A stretch of DNA of 64,000 nucleotides from Bradyrhizobium sp. CCBAU 51765 (GCF_015291725.1 NZ_CP030038.1:1229001-1293000); one strand, 5' to 3'. Shown: positions 42,769 through 54,529, numbered from the stretch's first letter. Program-made: numbers and translations. Notes: generated by a model from the letters alone, not told the origin.

Positions 42769-44526
42769 TCAACGCGCCGCGCTCGGCTCGGCTGCAGCCC
42801 GTTCGCCGCCGAGAACGTGGATCGTACCGTCCTTCACCAGCGCCACCTTGCGCGTGTGGAAGGCGTCGAGCGTCGAGCGGTGGCCGATCGAGACGATGGT
42901 GGCGTGCGGCAGCTTCTCCGTCAGCAGGCGGTAGAGCCGAGCCTCGGAGGGTTCGTCGAGCGACGCCGTGGCCTCGTCCAGGAACAGATAGTCCGGGACA
43001 TGCAACAGCGCGCGCGCAAGCCCCAGGCGCTGCTGCTCGCCGAGCGACAGCATCCGGTTCCAGTGGCCGTCCTCCCCCAGCCGCTCGGCAAGGTCGGGCA
43101 GCCCGACGGCGATCAGTGCATCGCGGACTTGCGCGGCGCCGAACGCGCTGGGCGCTGCCGGATAGACAACGGCATCGTGCAACATGCCGACCGGAAAATA
43201 GGGCCGCTGCGGCAGCATCATCAGCTTTGCCTTCTCGGGGATGACAACCGTCCCGGTACCGAACGGCCAAATGCCGGCGATGGCCCGGAACAGCGTGGAC
43301 TTGCCGGAGCCGGACGGTCCGGTCACCAACACGCGCTCTGACGTCTCGATGGTGAAGGCCTTGGCGGCAACCAGCGGCGTGCCGTTGGGCAGGTTCACGC
43401 AGAGCTGCTCGAGGTCGATATGGCGGCCGCCGCCGGCGACCTCCAGCGCGATGGCAGGCTCATGTGCCGGCAGGTTCGCGGCTGAATCGACGGACATCTC
43501 GAAGCCATCGAGCCGCGCAACGATCGAGCGCCACTCCGCCAGAGACCGGTAGGCCGTGACGAAGAACGACAGCGCGCCCTGCACGCTGGAGAAGGCGGAT
43601 GCGGTCTGCATCATGTCGCCGAGCTGAATCTTCTTGGCGAAGAAGGCCGGCGCCACCAGTACGTATGGAAAGATCACTGCGGCCTGCTGATAGCTGGCCG
43701 TGAACGCGGTGAGGCGTTTGGTCCGGCTCATGATGGCGTACCAGTTGGCGATCACGAAGCCGAAGCGATCGAGCAGGCGGGCCCGTTCGGCGCCTTCACC
43801 CCTGAGCAGCGCGATCTGCTCGGAATTCTCGCGGACACGGACGAGATTGAAGCGGAAGTCGGCCTCGTAGCGCTGCTGCTCGAAATTGAGGTTGACCAGC
43901 GGCGCACCGATCCAGTGCGTCAGCAGGGTGCCGAAGATCGCGTAGATCAGCGCGCCCCAGCACAGATAGCCGGGGATCATGAGATCGGTGCCGAACAGGT
44001 GTAGCGGCGCGGCGTTGGATAGGCCCCAAAGGATGATGACGAATGAGAACAGCGTCACGATCGACGAGAGCAGGCCGAGCCCGATGGTCAGGGTCTGCTC
44101 GACGAAATTCTTGACGTCCTCGGTGATGCGCTGGTCCGGGTTATCGGCCGCATCGCCCTTGAGCTGCATGCGGTAATGCGTGGCGCTCCGGAGCCATTCG
44201 CCGAGATAATGCCGGGTGAGCCATTGCCGCCAGCGAATCTGCAGCCACTGGTTCAGGTAGAGCTTGTAGACAGCCAGCGCGATATAGGTGGACGCGAGCG
44301 CGACGAAGATCCAGATCTCCCTGACGAAGGTGTCCCAGTCGCTGTTCTGGAGCGCGCTGTAGAACCGGTTCTGCCACTGGTTGACGAGCACGTCGATCGC
44401 GACCAGTGCCAGCTCCATCGCGACCACGGCGGCGAGCAGGCCGCGGCCGGCCCATTTGTCTTCCGATCGGAAATAAGGGACGGCGATTCGCCAGACGATC
44501 GCGAGCGTGGCGCTGATGTTCTTCAC
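42769..44526 (-). CDS. ABC exporter half (YddA/BacA-like membrane domain fused to ATPase)
   Basis: A 585-residue fusion of a six-helix membrane domain (about 1-335, ABC_membrane_2/SbmA-like, with the DNPDQRITEDV signature near 135) and an ATPase. Walker A is GPSGSGKST (about 411-419), LSLGEQQRLGLARAL the signature near 505, and LFLDEATASLD Walker B near 530. Relatives (YddA, Rv1819c, and BclA of Bradyrhizobium) move peptides or cobalamin-like substrates, and BclA helps survive host nodule peptides. The GTG start at 44526 has GAGGAG about 12 bases upstream. Which relative it is cannot be told. Confidence 0.88.
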   Translation of the reverse strand: MKNISATLAIVWRIAVPYFRSEDKWAGRGLLAAVVAMELALVAIDVLVNQWQNRFYSALQNSDWDTFVREIWIFVALASTYIALAVYKLYLNQWLQIRWRQWLTRHYLGEWLRSATHYRMQLKGDAADNPDQRITEDVKNFVEQTLTIGLGLLSSIVTLFSFVIILWGLSNAAPLHLFGTDLMIPGYLCWGALIYAIFGTLLTHWIGAPLVNLNFEQQRYEADFRFNLVRVRENSEQIALLRGEGAERARLLDRFGFVIANWYAIMSRTKRLTAFTASYQQAAVIFPYVLVAPAFFAKKIQLGDMMQTASAFSSVQGALSFFVTAYRSLAEWRSIVARLDGFEMSVDSAANLPAHEPAIALEVAGGGRHIDLEQLCVNLPNGTPLVAAKAFTIETSERVLVTGPSGSGKSTLFRAIAGIWPFGTGTVVIPEKAKLMMLPQRPYFPVGMLHDAVVYPAAPSAFGAAQVRDALIAVGLPDLAERLGEDGHWNRMLSLGEQQRLGLARALLHVPDYLFLDEATASLDEPSEARLYRLLTEKLPHATIVSIGHRSTLDAFHTRKVALVKDGTIHVLGGERAAAEPSAAR

Positions 44527-44837
44527 AGAGCAGGGTCTCCTCGGGAGATGTGCATAACGGCCCAGAGCCAAACACTTGAGGCGATGGCGGAAACGGGCGC
44601 GCTTAGACTAAAGTTGCAAGATCTGCAATTTGCGTTGGATTGTCGCAGCCCACAACCCTAGCATGGGGTTCGATGGCGCGGGGCAGGGTGGTTCGGGATT
44701 TCGCGAGCTTGTGAGCGGACGGGAACCGCCTGCATTCGCGAGGAATTGGCGTCCAGCCCGGGGTTATCACTTTCAGCGTCAAGCAGGACGGCTCTCCACG
44801 CGGGCCGCCTGCCGCAACATGCGTGGGGAGAAAGTCC
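44527..44837. other. 311-bp intergenic region with a TTGCA-N5-TGCAA palindrome
   Basis: Lies between the ABC transporter and lactate permease starts (divergent). TTGCA at 44614-44618 and TGCAA at 44624-44628 form a small inverted repeat in an AT-richer patch. It could be an operator for the permease gene; no regulator is adjacent. No gene seen. Confidence 0.35.
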
Positions 44838-46502
<1,665 letters not shown>

Positions 46503-46525
46503 CCGCCGGCGTCTCGTTCGAGGCA

Positions 46526-46559
46526 AATCCCCGCGAGGTTCGCCTCGCGGGGATTTTTT
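46526..46559 (+). terminator. Terminator after lactate permease
   Basis: AATCCCCGCGAGG and CCTCGCGGGGATT form a 13-bp perfect stem with a TTCG tetraloop, followed by a T run. Twenty-three bases after the permease stop. Confidence 0.9.
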
Positions 46560-46634
46560 GCATCCGGGCGAACCTTCTCAATGGCAGCGCCATCTTATAG
46601 AAGGTGCCGCAAATCAGGTCGGTCGAGAGGTCTC

Positions 46635-47033
46635 ATGGTTTCGCTCATGCGATTGGTGTGTGCGGCAGTTGCAATGCTCGCGATGTCCACGCTCGCGCGT
46701 GCCGAGGACGGTTTCCCGTTCGGCACCGAGATGACGCTCGAAGCATTGCCGCAGCCCGGCTCGAAGCGGATTCCGAACATCGAGATCGGCGACCATGGCG
46801 AAGTCGTGCTGGAACTCTGGTGCAAGGGCGGCACGGGCCAGTTCTCGGTTGCCGGCAACACCGTGATCTTCGTTCCCGGCCAGATCCAGGACCGTTCCTG
46901 TCCGCCGGCGAAGGCGCAGGCCGACGACGAGCTCGTGGCCGCCCTCGGCAGCGTCGAAACCTGGAGGCGACAGGGCGACGTGCTGACGCTGATCGGCCCC
47001 AAGCCGCTGCACTTCAGGACGACGGGGAACTAG
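46635..47033 (+). CDS. Exported hypothetical protein
   Basis: A 132-residue secreted protein with a signal peptide at about 1-22 (cut ARA|ED) and GAGAGG before the ATG. The mature part has LELWCKGGTGQFSVAGNT (about 56-73), two cysteines (Cys60 and Cys87) that could bond, and a beta-rich profile ending FRTTGN. It resembles META/HslJ-like small periplasmic domains only loosely. I do not recognise a family. Upstream frame extension to 46581 is rejected. Confidence 0.7.
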   Translation: MVSLMRLVCAAVAMLAMSTLARAEDGFPFGTEMTLEALPQPGSKRIPNIEIGDHGEVVLELWCKGGTGQFSVAGNTVIFVPGQIQDRSCPPAKAQADDELVAALGSVETWRRQGDVLTLIGPKPLHFRTTGN

Positions 47034-47053
47034 GTCTCTCGAACGTTGCTCTC

Positions 47054-47195
47054 TTGTCCCGGACAAGGCGCGTCGCGCAAGCGATGCGCCGCAGAGCCGG
47101 GATCCAGCTTCCTATCCGCGACTTCGCTTGTGGCCTCTGGGCCTGTTCTCTGCAGCGCATCACTGATGTGCTGCGCTGCGTCCGGGGCACGAGAA
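47054..47195. repeat. Palindromic repeat pair, GTGCCCCGGACGC family (inverted)
   Basis: TGTCCCGGACAAGGCGCG... then GCAGAGCCGGGATCCAG, and CTGCAGCGCATCACTGATG ending GCTGCGTCCGGGGCACGAG, which is the reverse of the unit at 42647. Between the two convergent exported-protein genes. Confidence 0.5.
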
Positions 47196-47197
47196 GC

Positions 47198-48409
47198 CTA
47201 CTTCCACTCCGATTTGTCGGCGTCCCAGCGCTGGCCCTTCAGCTCCTTGGCAAGTGCCTCGATCGAGCCGTTGTCGTCAGGCAGATCGCCTTCTTCGTCC
47301 AGGCTCGCGTCGTCGGACAGATTGAGCTTGGCACCGCTGCTCTCGTCGGCGGTCGTGGTCGCGGGGCTGCCGATCCAGAGCATGAGCTTGTCGGTCGTGC
47401 CGGGCTTGTCCGGCGAGACGAGCCCTGCGACCTCGATCGTGTCGGTGAGATCGAGCGCCGGATAATCCTGGTTCGGCCGCTTGAACACCAGCTTGAGCTT
47501 GCCGGTCGCGGGGTTGAAGTTCTGCGAGACCGGCTTTGCCGCGAGTGTCCTGCTCAGCACGCTCGCCACCGCGGTCGCGAGCTTGCCCTTGTTGATCTTG
47601 TCGCCCTCGCGCCAGTCCGCGGCGGGGAAGCGGATGGCGCGGTCCATCTCGACCATGCCCGCGGTCCAGCCCGCGGCCGTGACGCCCGGCATCGCCTTGA
47701 ATTTCGACAGCAGCGCGCCGGCGCGCTCGGGATCGACCGACATGTTGATGGTCTGCTCGCCTGCGCGCAGGGCGTCGCAGCCGACGGTGAGGCTGGCCAG
47801 CGTCACCTCGACCTCCTGGCCCTTCAAACCCTTCAGGAAGTCGGTCGCCGCGTCGAGCTTGACCTTGACTGCGATCGCTTCCGGCGAGACGTCGGTGAAA
47901 TCCTTCGGCTGCGGCGTGATGCCGTCGTCGGAGGTCTGGTTGTCCAGAAATTCCCTTTCACTGAGATCGGAATTGTCGGATGAAGTGACCTCGGTCACCG
48001 CCTGGCCGATCGCGATCTGGCCGCGGAATTCGAACGTGTCGACGGACTGTTTGCGCGTCAGCTTGACGCTGACCGGCGACTTCTCACTGATGCTCTGCGT
48101 CGTTCCCGTGAGCGCCTGGCCGGCGACATGGAGATTGACGACGAAGCGGTCCTTGCGGTCGGAGCTTTTCGCGATCGGGTAGCAGACGTCGAGCACCGCC
48201 GCGGTGACCGTCTTGCCCTGGCGCGTCTCCTTCAGGATCACGTCGGCATTGCCGTCCATCAGCCCGTCGATCGAGGTGAAATAGCGCGTCTCGATGCCGC
48301 CCGGCGCCGTCGCCTTCGGCGACAGCTTCATCTGGGCGGAGGCGAACTCGGGCGAGACGGCGAGCAGAGCCGCCAGAAGGGCAATCGAACAAACCGGAAG
48401 CGCGCGCAT
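47198..48409 (-). CDS. Exported hypothetical protein
   Basis: A 403-residue secreted protein of no family I recognise. The signal peptide is about 1-26 (ends FASA|Q). The mature part looks beta-rich, with many Lys/Thr-rich stretches and Asp/Ser-rich runs (SSDNSDLSERE, then SDDASLDEEGDLPDD near the C-terminus), and two Cys (near residues 76 and 210). No membrane anchor is seen after the signal. It is convergent with the gene ending at 47033. Confidence 0.75.
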   Translation of the reverse strand: MRALPVCSIALLAALLAVSPEFASAQMKLSPKATAPGGIETRYFTSIDGLMDGNADVILKETRQGKTVTAAVLDVCYPIAKSSDRKDRFVVNLHVAGQALTGTTQSISEKSPVSVKLTRKQSVDTFEFRGQIAIGQAVTEVTSSDNSDLSEREFLDNQTSDDGITPQPKDFTDVSPEAIAVKVKLDAATDFLKGLKGQEVEVTLASLTVGCDALRAGEQTINMSVDPERAGALLSKFKAMPGVTAAGWTAGMVEMDRAIRFPAADWREGDKINKGKLATAVASVLSRTLAAKPVSQNFNPATGKLKLVFKRPNQDYPALDLTDTIEVAGLVSPDKPGTTDKLMLWIGSPATTTADESSGAKLNLSDDASLDEEGDLPDDNGSIEALAKELKGQRWDADKSEWK

Positions 48410-48430
48410 CGACGAAGACCTCGGGCAACG

Positions 48431-48478
48431 GGCATGATCCGGAAAAGTGTGAAGCGGTTTTCCGAGAGGATCATGCCC
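48431..48478. repeat. GCATGATC-type palindromic repeat, copy 3
   Basis: GGCATGATCCGGAAAAG and CTTTTCCG-type arms close as GGATCATGCCC with a GTGTGAAGCGG centre. Family member of the units at 28148, 33138 and 61049. Directly upstream of the exported-protein gene on the minus strand. Confidence 0.7.
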
Positions 48479-48553
48479 AGACAGTTAGAATCGGCGCCAC
48501 CGTAGTGGTTTTTGGCTGCCGGTTGAATTGGAAAGCGGAGAGGCAGGGTCGGC

Positions 48554-48583
48554 AAAAAAGAAGGCCGCCCGGAGGCGGCCTTC
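48554..48583 (-). terminator. groEL terminator
   Basis: On the minus strand GAAGGCCGCC and GGCGGCCTTC form a 10-bp stem with a TCCG loop followed by TTTTTT. It ends the groESL transcript. Confidence 0.9.
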
Positions 48584-48606
48584 GCAATACTGCAATGGAA
48601 CGGAGC

Positions 48607-50304
<1,698 letters not shown>

Positions 50305-50309
50305 TTACC

Positions 50310-50370
50310 GGGCTTGTCCGGCCTTCACGGCCGTAGCCGCTTCGGCGGGGCAAGCCCGGGCATGACGATG
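50310..50370. repeat. Palindromic repeat fragment in the groES-groEL spacer
   Basis: Contains CTTGTCCGGCC...GGCCG and GGGGCAAGCCCGGGCATGACG, related to the unit at 21238. It lies inside the bicistronic message, so the mRNA may fold here. Confidence 0.45.
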
Positions 50371-50401
50371 GAGCATTCAGCGGCCGTTCAGGCAGATGGC
50401 C

Positions 50402-50698
50402 TTAGGCCAGCACGCCCATGATGTCCGACTCCTTCATGATCAGGAGCTCTTCGTTGTCGATCTTGACCTCGGTGCCCGACCACTTGCCGAACAGCACGCG
50501 GTCGCCGACCTTGAGGTCGATCGGGATCAGCTTGCCGGTCTCGTCGCGGCCGCCGGGCCCGACGGCGACGACCTCGCCCTGTGACGGCTTCTCCTTGGCG
50601 GTGTCGGGAATGATGATGCCGCCCTTGGTCTTTTCCTCGGCGTCGATACGTTTGACCACGACACGGTCATGCAGCGGACGAAATTTGGATTTAGCCAT
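50402..50698 (-). CDS. groES: Co-chaperonin GroES (10 kDa)
   Basis: A 98-residue lid subunit of Gro[24 protein letters not shown] carries the mobile-loop region, and [14 protein letters not shown] then [18 protein letters not shown] match the family. Its ATG follows a TTTGGAGG-type site. First gene of the groESL operon with a CIRCE element in the leader. Confidence 0.98.
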   Translation of the reverse strand: MAKSKFRPLHDRVVVKRIDAEEKTKGGIIIPDTAKEKPSQGEVVAVGPGGRDETGKLIPIDLKVGDRVLFGKWSGTEVKIDNEELLIMKESDIMGVLA

Positions 50699-50791
50699 GA
50701 CGTTTCCCTTTGGAGGCTCGCTTCGGAAGGAGTGGAAGTCGGTGGGGCGGCGCGTCCGTCCACCCTCTCCCCGAGAGACCGAACGGCGCGC

Positions 50792-50818
50792 TTAGCAATC
50801 GGGCTTTCCGAGTGCTAA
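50792..50818. promoter_or_regulatory. CIRCE element (HrcA operator)
   Basis: TTAGCAATC-N9-GAGTGCTAA, matching the consensus TTAGCACTC-N9-GAGTGCTAA with one change (A for C in the left arm). About 94 bp before the groES ATG and just downstream of the promoter. HrcA repression of groESL follows from the known element. Confidence 0.92.
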
Positions 50819-50830
50819 TAGTGCGCCCGG

Positions 50831-50858
50831 AAATATGGCTTGGCCGCGATCCTGTCAA
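50831..50858 (-). promoter_or_regulatory. groESL promoter
   Basis: TTGACA (minus strand, 50858-50853), 16 bp, then ATATTT (50836-50831). The start point would fall immediately before or in the CIRCE element. The preceding C gives CTTGAC, compatible with the RpoH -35 as well. Confidence 0.65.
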
Positions 50859-51014
50859 GCAAAGGTGGTTAAGCGATTGTTGAGGCGGATATAGGATGGT
50901 GGCATTGGAAACTTGTTCGGGGCGCCGGCGTACAGCAGGACGTCATTGCTCCGGCAGCGGTTTTGCGCTTGGCTGCGGGAGGGGTGCGGCCGTCGTCTTG
51001 TTCGGGGGAATGCC

Positions 51015-51536
51015 ATGATCAGTTCAGCTCACGCGCGCACGGTTGCCAATCTGGCGGCAGCCTCCTGTCTGGCGCTGTTGCTGGGCGCCTGCGGCGGCGG
51101 CATGAGCCTGCCGTCCTTCTCGTCGTCCTCTCCGCCGCCCGAAGCCGAACCCGGCACAGCGCCGGAAATGCCCGCCACCATCCGCGCGGACGAGATCGTC
51201 GGCCGCTGGGGTCTCGCCTCGTTCCAGAACCCGGCCGACCGCGCCCGCACCGAGGCTGCCGCCCGGGCGCAGTGCAAGAACCCCTATGTGATCACCGCGG
51301 GCTCCTCCGGCGGCGTGATCATGCATCTCGCCGACCAGGCGACGCCGCAGGAACTGCGGCTGAAGGGCTCGCCGAGCGGCAAGAACTACATAGGACCGGC
51401 GGGGCCGACCCCTGGTGAGCAGGATCGCGAGATCATCTCCTTCGACGGCCGCGTCCTGATCACCCGCTTCATCGACAAGGACGCCGCCACCCGCTACGGC
51501 AACATGGTCTACGTCCGCTGCGCGCCGCGGGCGTAG
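51015..51536 (+). CDS. Lipoprotein of unknown function
   Basis: A 173-residue predicted lipoprotein. The signal ends in LLLGAC (lipobox Cys near residue 26), followed by a Pro/Ser-rich linker and a compact domain with ADEIVGRWGLASFQNPADRA (about 57-76) and GNMVYVRCAPRA at the end. A second and third Cys (about 85 and 169) may bond. The GGGGGAA ahead of the ATG at 51015 favours this start over the frame opening at 50913. It resembles alphaproteobacterial AprI/Inh-like envelope proteins only by the GRW motif; function open. Confidence 0.8.
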   Translation: MISSAHARTVANLAAASCLALLLGACGGGMSLPSFSSSSPPPEAEPGTAPEMPATIRADEIVGRWGLASFQNPADRARTEAAARAQCKNPYVITAGSSGGVIMHLADQATPQELRLKGSPSGKNYIGPAGPTPGEQDREIISFDGRVLITRFIDKDAATRYGNMVYVRCAPRA

Positions 51537-51542
51537 TTGCTC

Positions 51543-51622
51543 CGTCATTCCGGGGCGGTCCGCAGGACCGAACCCGGTATCTCGAGATTCCGGGTTCACG
51601 CTTTGCGTGCCCCGGAATGACG
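51543..51622. repeat. Palindromic repeat with CGTCATTCCGGGGC ends
   Basis: CGTCATTCCGGGGC at the left and GCCCCGGAATGACG at the right are exact reverse complements; nested inside, GAACCCGG and CCGGGTTC. Intergenic mobile palindrome behind the lipoprotein gene. Confidence 0.75.
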
Positions 51623-51639
51623 AGGTGAAACAGAATCTG

Positions 51640-51677
51640 AAAACAAAAGAAGCCGGCTTGCGCCGGCGTTTTGTTTT
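51640..51677. terminator. Bidirectional terminator
   Basis: A GCCGGC-loop-GCCGGC core is flanked by AAAACAAAAG on the left and TTTTGTTTTT on the right, so each strand has a GC stem followed by a T run. It serves the lipoprotein gene and the convergent cheZ. Confidence 0.85.
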
Positions 51678-51695
51678 TCCGTATCCCGCGTCCGC

Positions 51696-52475
51696 TCAGT
51701 CGAACAGCGCGTCGATGTCGTCCTGCGAGGCATGGCCGACGTCGCCGGCGAGCTTCGGGCCGTTGAGGAGCTTCTCGTCGTCGCTGCGGTTGTCGACATG
51801 CGCGGGGACATGGGCCTTGATGGCGTCGACGCCGCCCCAGATGTCCATCATCGCATTGATGTGCTGCTCGATGAACTTCATCGTGGTCATGACCTTGCTG
51901 ATGCGCTGGCCGGTCAGGTCCTGGAAGTTGCAGGCCTCGAAGATCGAGATGACACGTTCCTGGATGTCGTCGGCCAGCCGCTTCTGCTGATCGGCCGAGT
52001 CCACCTTGGACATCGCGCTGGCGGCCTGGTCGATCGATTCAGCGGCTTCGAGGATCTGCTGGGTCGCCTGCTCGGTGCCGCCGACCACCGCGCCGAGCTC
52101 GCCATTGACCTTGGCCATCTCGCCGCCGTCGAAGCTCTTGCCGTGCAGCGTCGCGATCTCGCGCTTGGTGCGGTCGATGGCGTCGTGGATGAGGTCGAGC
52201 TCGACCTTCAGCTTCTCGCACTGCTCGATCTGCGCCCGGTAGGTATCGAGCATGGTGCGCGCTTCGGCCAGCTCGTGGGCCGTCGAGGCGTCGATCGCCG
52301 CCATGGCTGCGCTGCCGGACAGTGGGGCGGTGCCCTTCGCCATCTGTGCGCGGATCGCGCGCAGCTCGGCCATGATCTCGCTATGCATCGGGGGGGCCTC
52401 TTCAACTACATCTGAAATGGGCATCTCGCCACCGACGATATCCTCGACACGAAAACGTTTGCGGTGAACAGCCAT
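51696..52475 (-). CDS. cheZ: Protein phosphatase CheZ
   Basis: A 259-residue CheY-phosphate phosphatase. A four-helix CheZ core spans about 65-235. QDLTGQ at 185-190 holds the catalytic Asp186 and Gln190 (QDLTGQ in E. coli CheZ). The C-terminus ends SQDDIDALFD, like the CheY-binding tail. GGGGGAG ahead of the ATG at 52475 favours this start. No other chemotaxis gene is near. TTAACCAT (52587-52594) and TTAA-N7-TTCA (52524-52538) upstream suggest CtrA control. Confidence 0.9.
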   Translation of the reverse strand: MAVHRKRFRVEDIVGGEMPISDVVEEAPPMHSEIMAELRAIRAQMAKGTAPLSGSAAMAAIDASTAHELAEARTMLDTYRAQIEQCEKLKVELDLIHDAIDRTKREIATLHGKSFDGGEMAKVNGELGAVVGGTEQATQQILEAAESIDQAASAMSKVDSADQQKRLADDIQERVISIFEACNFQDLTGQRISKVMTTMKFIEQHINAMMDIWGGVDAIKAHVPAHVDNRSDDEKLLNGPKLAGDVGHASQDDIDALFD

Positions 52476-52523
52476 CAGGAAACTCCCCCACCTCATTCAC
52501 GCGTCTTTGTAGGCACAAGCGAT

Positions 52524-52594
52524 TTAACACGAAGTTCACAGCGGGAACTGCCAGGCGGCCGCGGGCGACGCTGGGCGAAGAAGCGATTAACCAT
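52524..52594. promoter_or_regulatory. CtrA-like boxes upstream of cheZ
   Basis: TTAA-cacgaag-TTCA at 52524-52538 (seven of eight fixed bases of TTAA-N7-TTAA) and TTAACCAT at 52587-52594. Between cheZ and the L,D-transpeptidase gene. Inferred from motif match. Confidence 0.35.
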
Positions 52595-52789
52595 GGACGC
52601 GCGGCGTTCATGGAAAATAAACGCTGATCGTCAAATTGCGCCGCCACTCGCGACGTGGTGAATCCAAACGGCCGATGCGTTTACCAAACGAAACGGCTTT
52701 TGCTCTTTATTGACCACGTCGCGGGCGCCGATCAGCCAGGCAGCTTCCGCGACGCATGTGATCTAGACGAAACAGTACAGAGTACGTCG

Positions 52790-53590
52790 ATGTTCAAGAA
52801 AATGTCTGTCGCGCTGCTCGGCAGCGCTTGCACCTTCATGGCCGGCACCAACGGCGCCGGCGCCTTCGACAACAGCGTTCCGAACGATCCGCCCGCGGTG
52901 CTCTACGCGCCGCAGGTGCCTCCGGCGCCGGTGCGCGTCGCGTCCAATTCGAACATGGGCGGCGGCTTCATCGAGTTCCTGTTCGGCGACGGTCCCGGCC
53001 GCGGTCCGGCCTACGCGCCGCAGCAGCCGGTGTATCAGCAGCAGCCGGCCTATTACGATCAGCGCCGGCTGCCGCCTATGGGCGAGCCGCAGATGCAAGG
53101 CGCAGCTCTCCAGCAGGAGGCGATCGATCCGCGGCAGCGTCCGTTCGATCCGAAATTCGAGAAACAGCTCGTTGACTATAACGGGAAGGAAAGTCCCGGC
53201 ACGATCGTCGTCGATACGCCGAACAAGTTCCTCTATCTCGTCGAGGGCAACGGCAGGGCGATGCGCTACGGCATCGGCGTCGGCCGTCCCGGCTTCACCT
53301 GGTCCGGCGTGAAATCGATCACCGCCAAGCGCGAATGGCCGGACTGGACGCCGCCGGCGGAAATGCTCGCGCGCCGTCCCGATCTGCCCCGGCACATGGA
53401 AGGCGGTCCGGAAAATCCGCTTGGCGCCCGCGCGATGTATCTCGGCTCCACGCTCTACCGCATTCACGGCTCCAACGAGCCCTGGACCATCGGCACCAAC
53501 GTCTCCTCCGGTTGCATCCGCATGCGCAACGAGGACGTCATCGACCTCTACGGCCGCGTCAATGTCGGCACCAAGGTCGTGGTGATGTGA
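52790..53590 (+). CDS. L,D-transpeptidase (YkuD domain)
   Basis: A 266-residue exported enzyme that makes 3-3 peptidoglycan links or attaches proteins to the wall. The signal peptide is at about 1-26. Pro/Gln-rich spacers with short PQQPVYQQQPAYY repeats follow (about 65-115), then the YkuD domain from about 128. The catalytic set is in HGSNEPWTIG (about 225) and SSGCIRM (Cys near 242). A frame open to 52655 is rejected; the ATG at 52790 begins the signal. No terminator run but a GC hairpin follows. Confidence 0.93.
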   Translation: MFKKMSVALLGSACTFMAGTNGAGAFDNSVPNDPPAVLYAPQVPPAPVRVASNSNMGGGFIEFLFGDGPGRGPAYAPQQPVYQQQPAYYDQRRLPPMGEPQMQGAALQQEAIDPRQRPFDPKFEKQLVDYNGKESPGTIVVDTPNKFLYLVEGNGRAMRYGIGVGRPGFTWSGVKSITAKREWPDWTPPAEMLARRPDLPRHMEGGPENPLGARAMYLGSTLYRIHGSNEPWTIGTNVSSGCIRMRNEDVIDLYGRVNVGTKVVVM

Positions 53591-53657
53591 TCGTCGTTAC
53601 CCTCTCCACTTGTTGCAGGGAGAAGGAAGAGCCTCCGGGCAAGACACATCTCATGAA

Positions 53658-53682
53658 AACGGCCGCCTCATCGGCGGCCGTT
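53658..53682. terminator. Hairpin between convergent genes
   Basis: AACGGCCGCC and GGCGGCCGTT form a perfect 10-bp stem with a TCATC loop. A TTTT run follows on the minus strand, so it serves the DUF2076 gene best and may also stop the transpeptidase transcript. Confidence 0.65.
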
Positions 53683-53707
53683 CGCTTGCATGCGTAGTAG
53701 ATCGGCG

Positions 53708-54529
53708 TCACGCGTAATCGCTGCCGCCGTCGTCTCCGTCGCCGAAATCGCTGTCGTCGGCCATGTCCATGTTGTCGTCGCGATTGTCGTCGTAGTTCTG
53801 ATCGTTGTTGTCGCGATCGTTCGAGGCCTGGTCCAAGAAGCCCTGGCGGGAATCCTGGCTTGAGCCAATGTCGTTGAGGCCGGCATCGCGCGACAGCGAT
53901 CCGCCCGACTGGTCGCCGCCGCCCCAGGGGCTGCGGTCGCCCAAGGCGTTGGTGTCGCCGAAGGCCTGCTGATGCGATCCACCCATCATGCCGCGGATGC
54001 TCGAGAGCAGCAGCGAGCCGCCGACGACGCCGGCCGCGGCCGCGGCCGCCGTGCCGAGGAACGAGCCGCCGCCACCACCCGCGGGCGGGACACCATAACC
54101 TTGTCCCGGCCCTTGCACCGGTCCTTGGCCGTAAGCCTGTCCATAAGGTGGCTGGCCGTAGCCCGGCTGCGTCTGCTGCATCGCCTGGCCGGTGTTCCAG
54201 ACCGGTCGCTGCTCACGCGGCGGCACGTTCGGAACCGAGCCGCGCGAGGGGCTGCCGCCGAACAGCGAGTCGCGCATGGTGTCGAGGAAGCCACCGGACT
54301 GGGCGGGCTCGGGCGCCTGGGCGGCCTCCAGCTCCTGGATGCGATTATGAGCGCGCTTCAGCGCTTCGTCCTGCAGCAGCGTGGTCTGCACCAGCGCATA
54401 GACGGCGCCGGGCGCCTTGCGCAGACCGTCGGAGATCGCGGCGACCGCATCGGGATCGCGCGGTGCATTTTCCAGCTTTGAAAGCCGGTCGAAAAGGTCG
54501 TCGACGAGCTGGCGTTCCTGCGGCGTCAT
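53708..54529 (-). CDS. DUF2076 domain protein
   Basis: A 273-residue protein. TPQERQLVDDLFDRLSKLE (about 2-20) and the following helical part to about 80 are the DUF2076 core. Next come a Gly/Gln/Pro/Tyr-rich low-complexity stretch (about 110-160), one hydrophobic helix (about 163-182, SFLGTAAAAAAGVVGGSLL), and an Asp/Asn-rich tail (about 230-273). Family members are periplasmic or membrane-associated and of unknown role. The frame opens further upstream at 54580, but MTPQERQL is the normal N-terminus. Confidence 0.88.
   Translation of the reverse strand: MTPQERQLVDDLFDRLSKLENAPRDPDAVAAISDGLRKAPGAVYALVQTTLLQDEALKRAHNRIQELEAAQAPEPAQSGGFLDTMRDSLFGGSPSRGSVPNVPPREQRPVWNTGQAMQQTQPGYGQPPYGQAYGQGPVQGPGQGYGVPPAGGGGGSFLGTAAAAAAGVVGGSLLLSSIRGMMGGSHQQAFGDTNALGDRSPWGGGDQSGGSLSRDAGLNDIGSSQDSRQGFLDQASNDRDNNDQNYDDNRDDNMDMADDSDFGDGDDGGSDYA

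Noticed and set aside
50860..50880. TTAA-N7-TTGA upstream of groES as a CtrA box
   Set aside because: One base off the consensus and outside the promoter; a heat-shock operon is an unlikely CtrA target.
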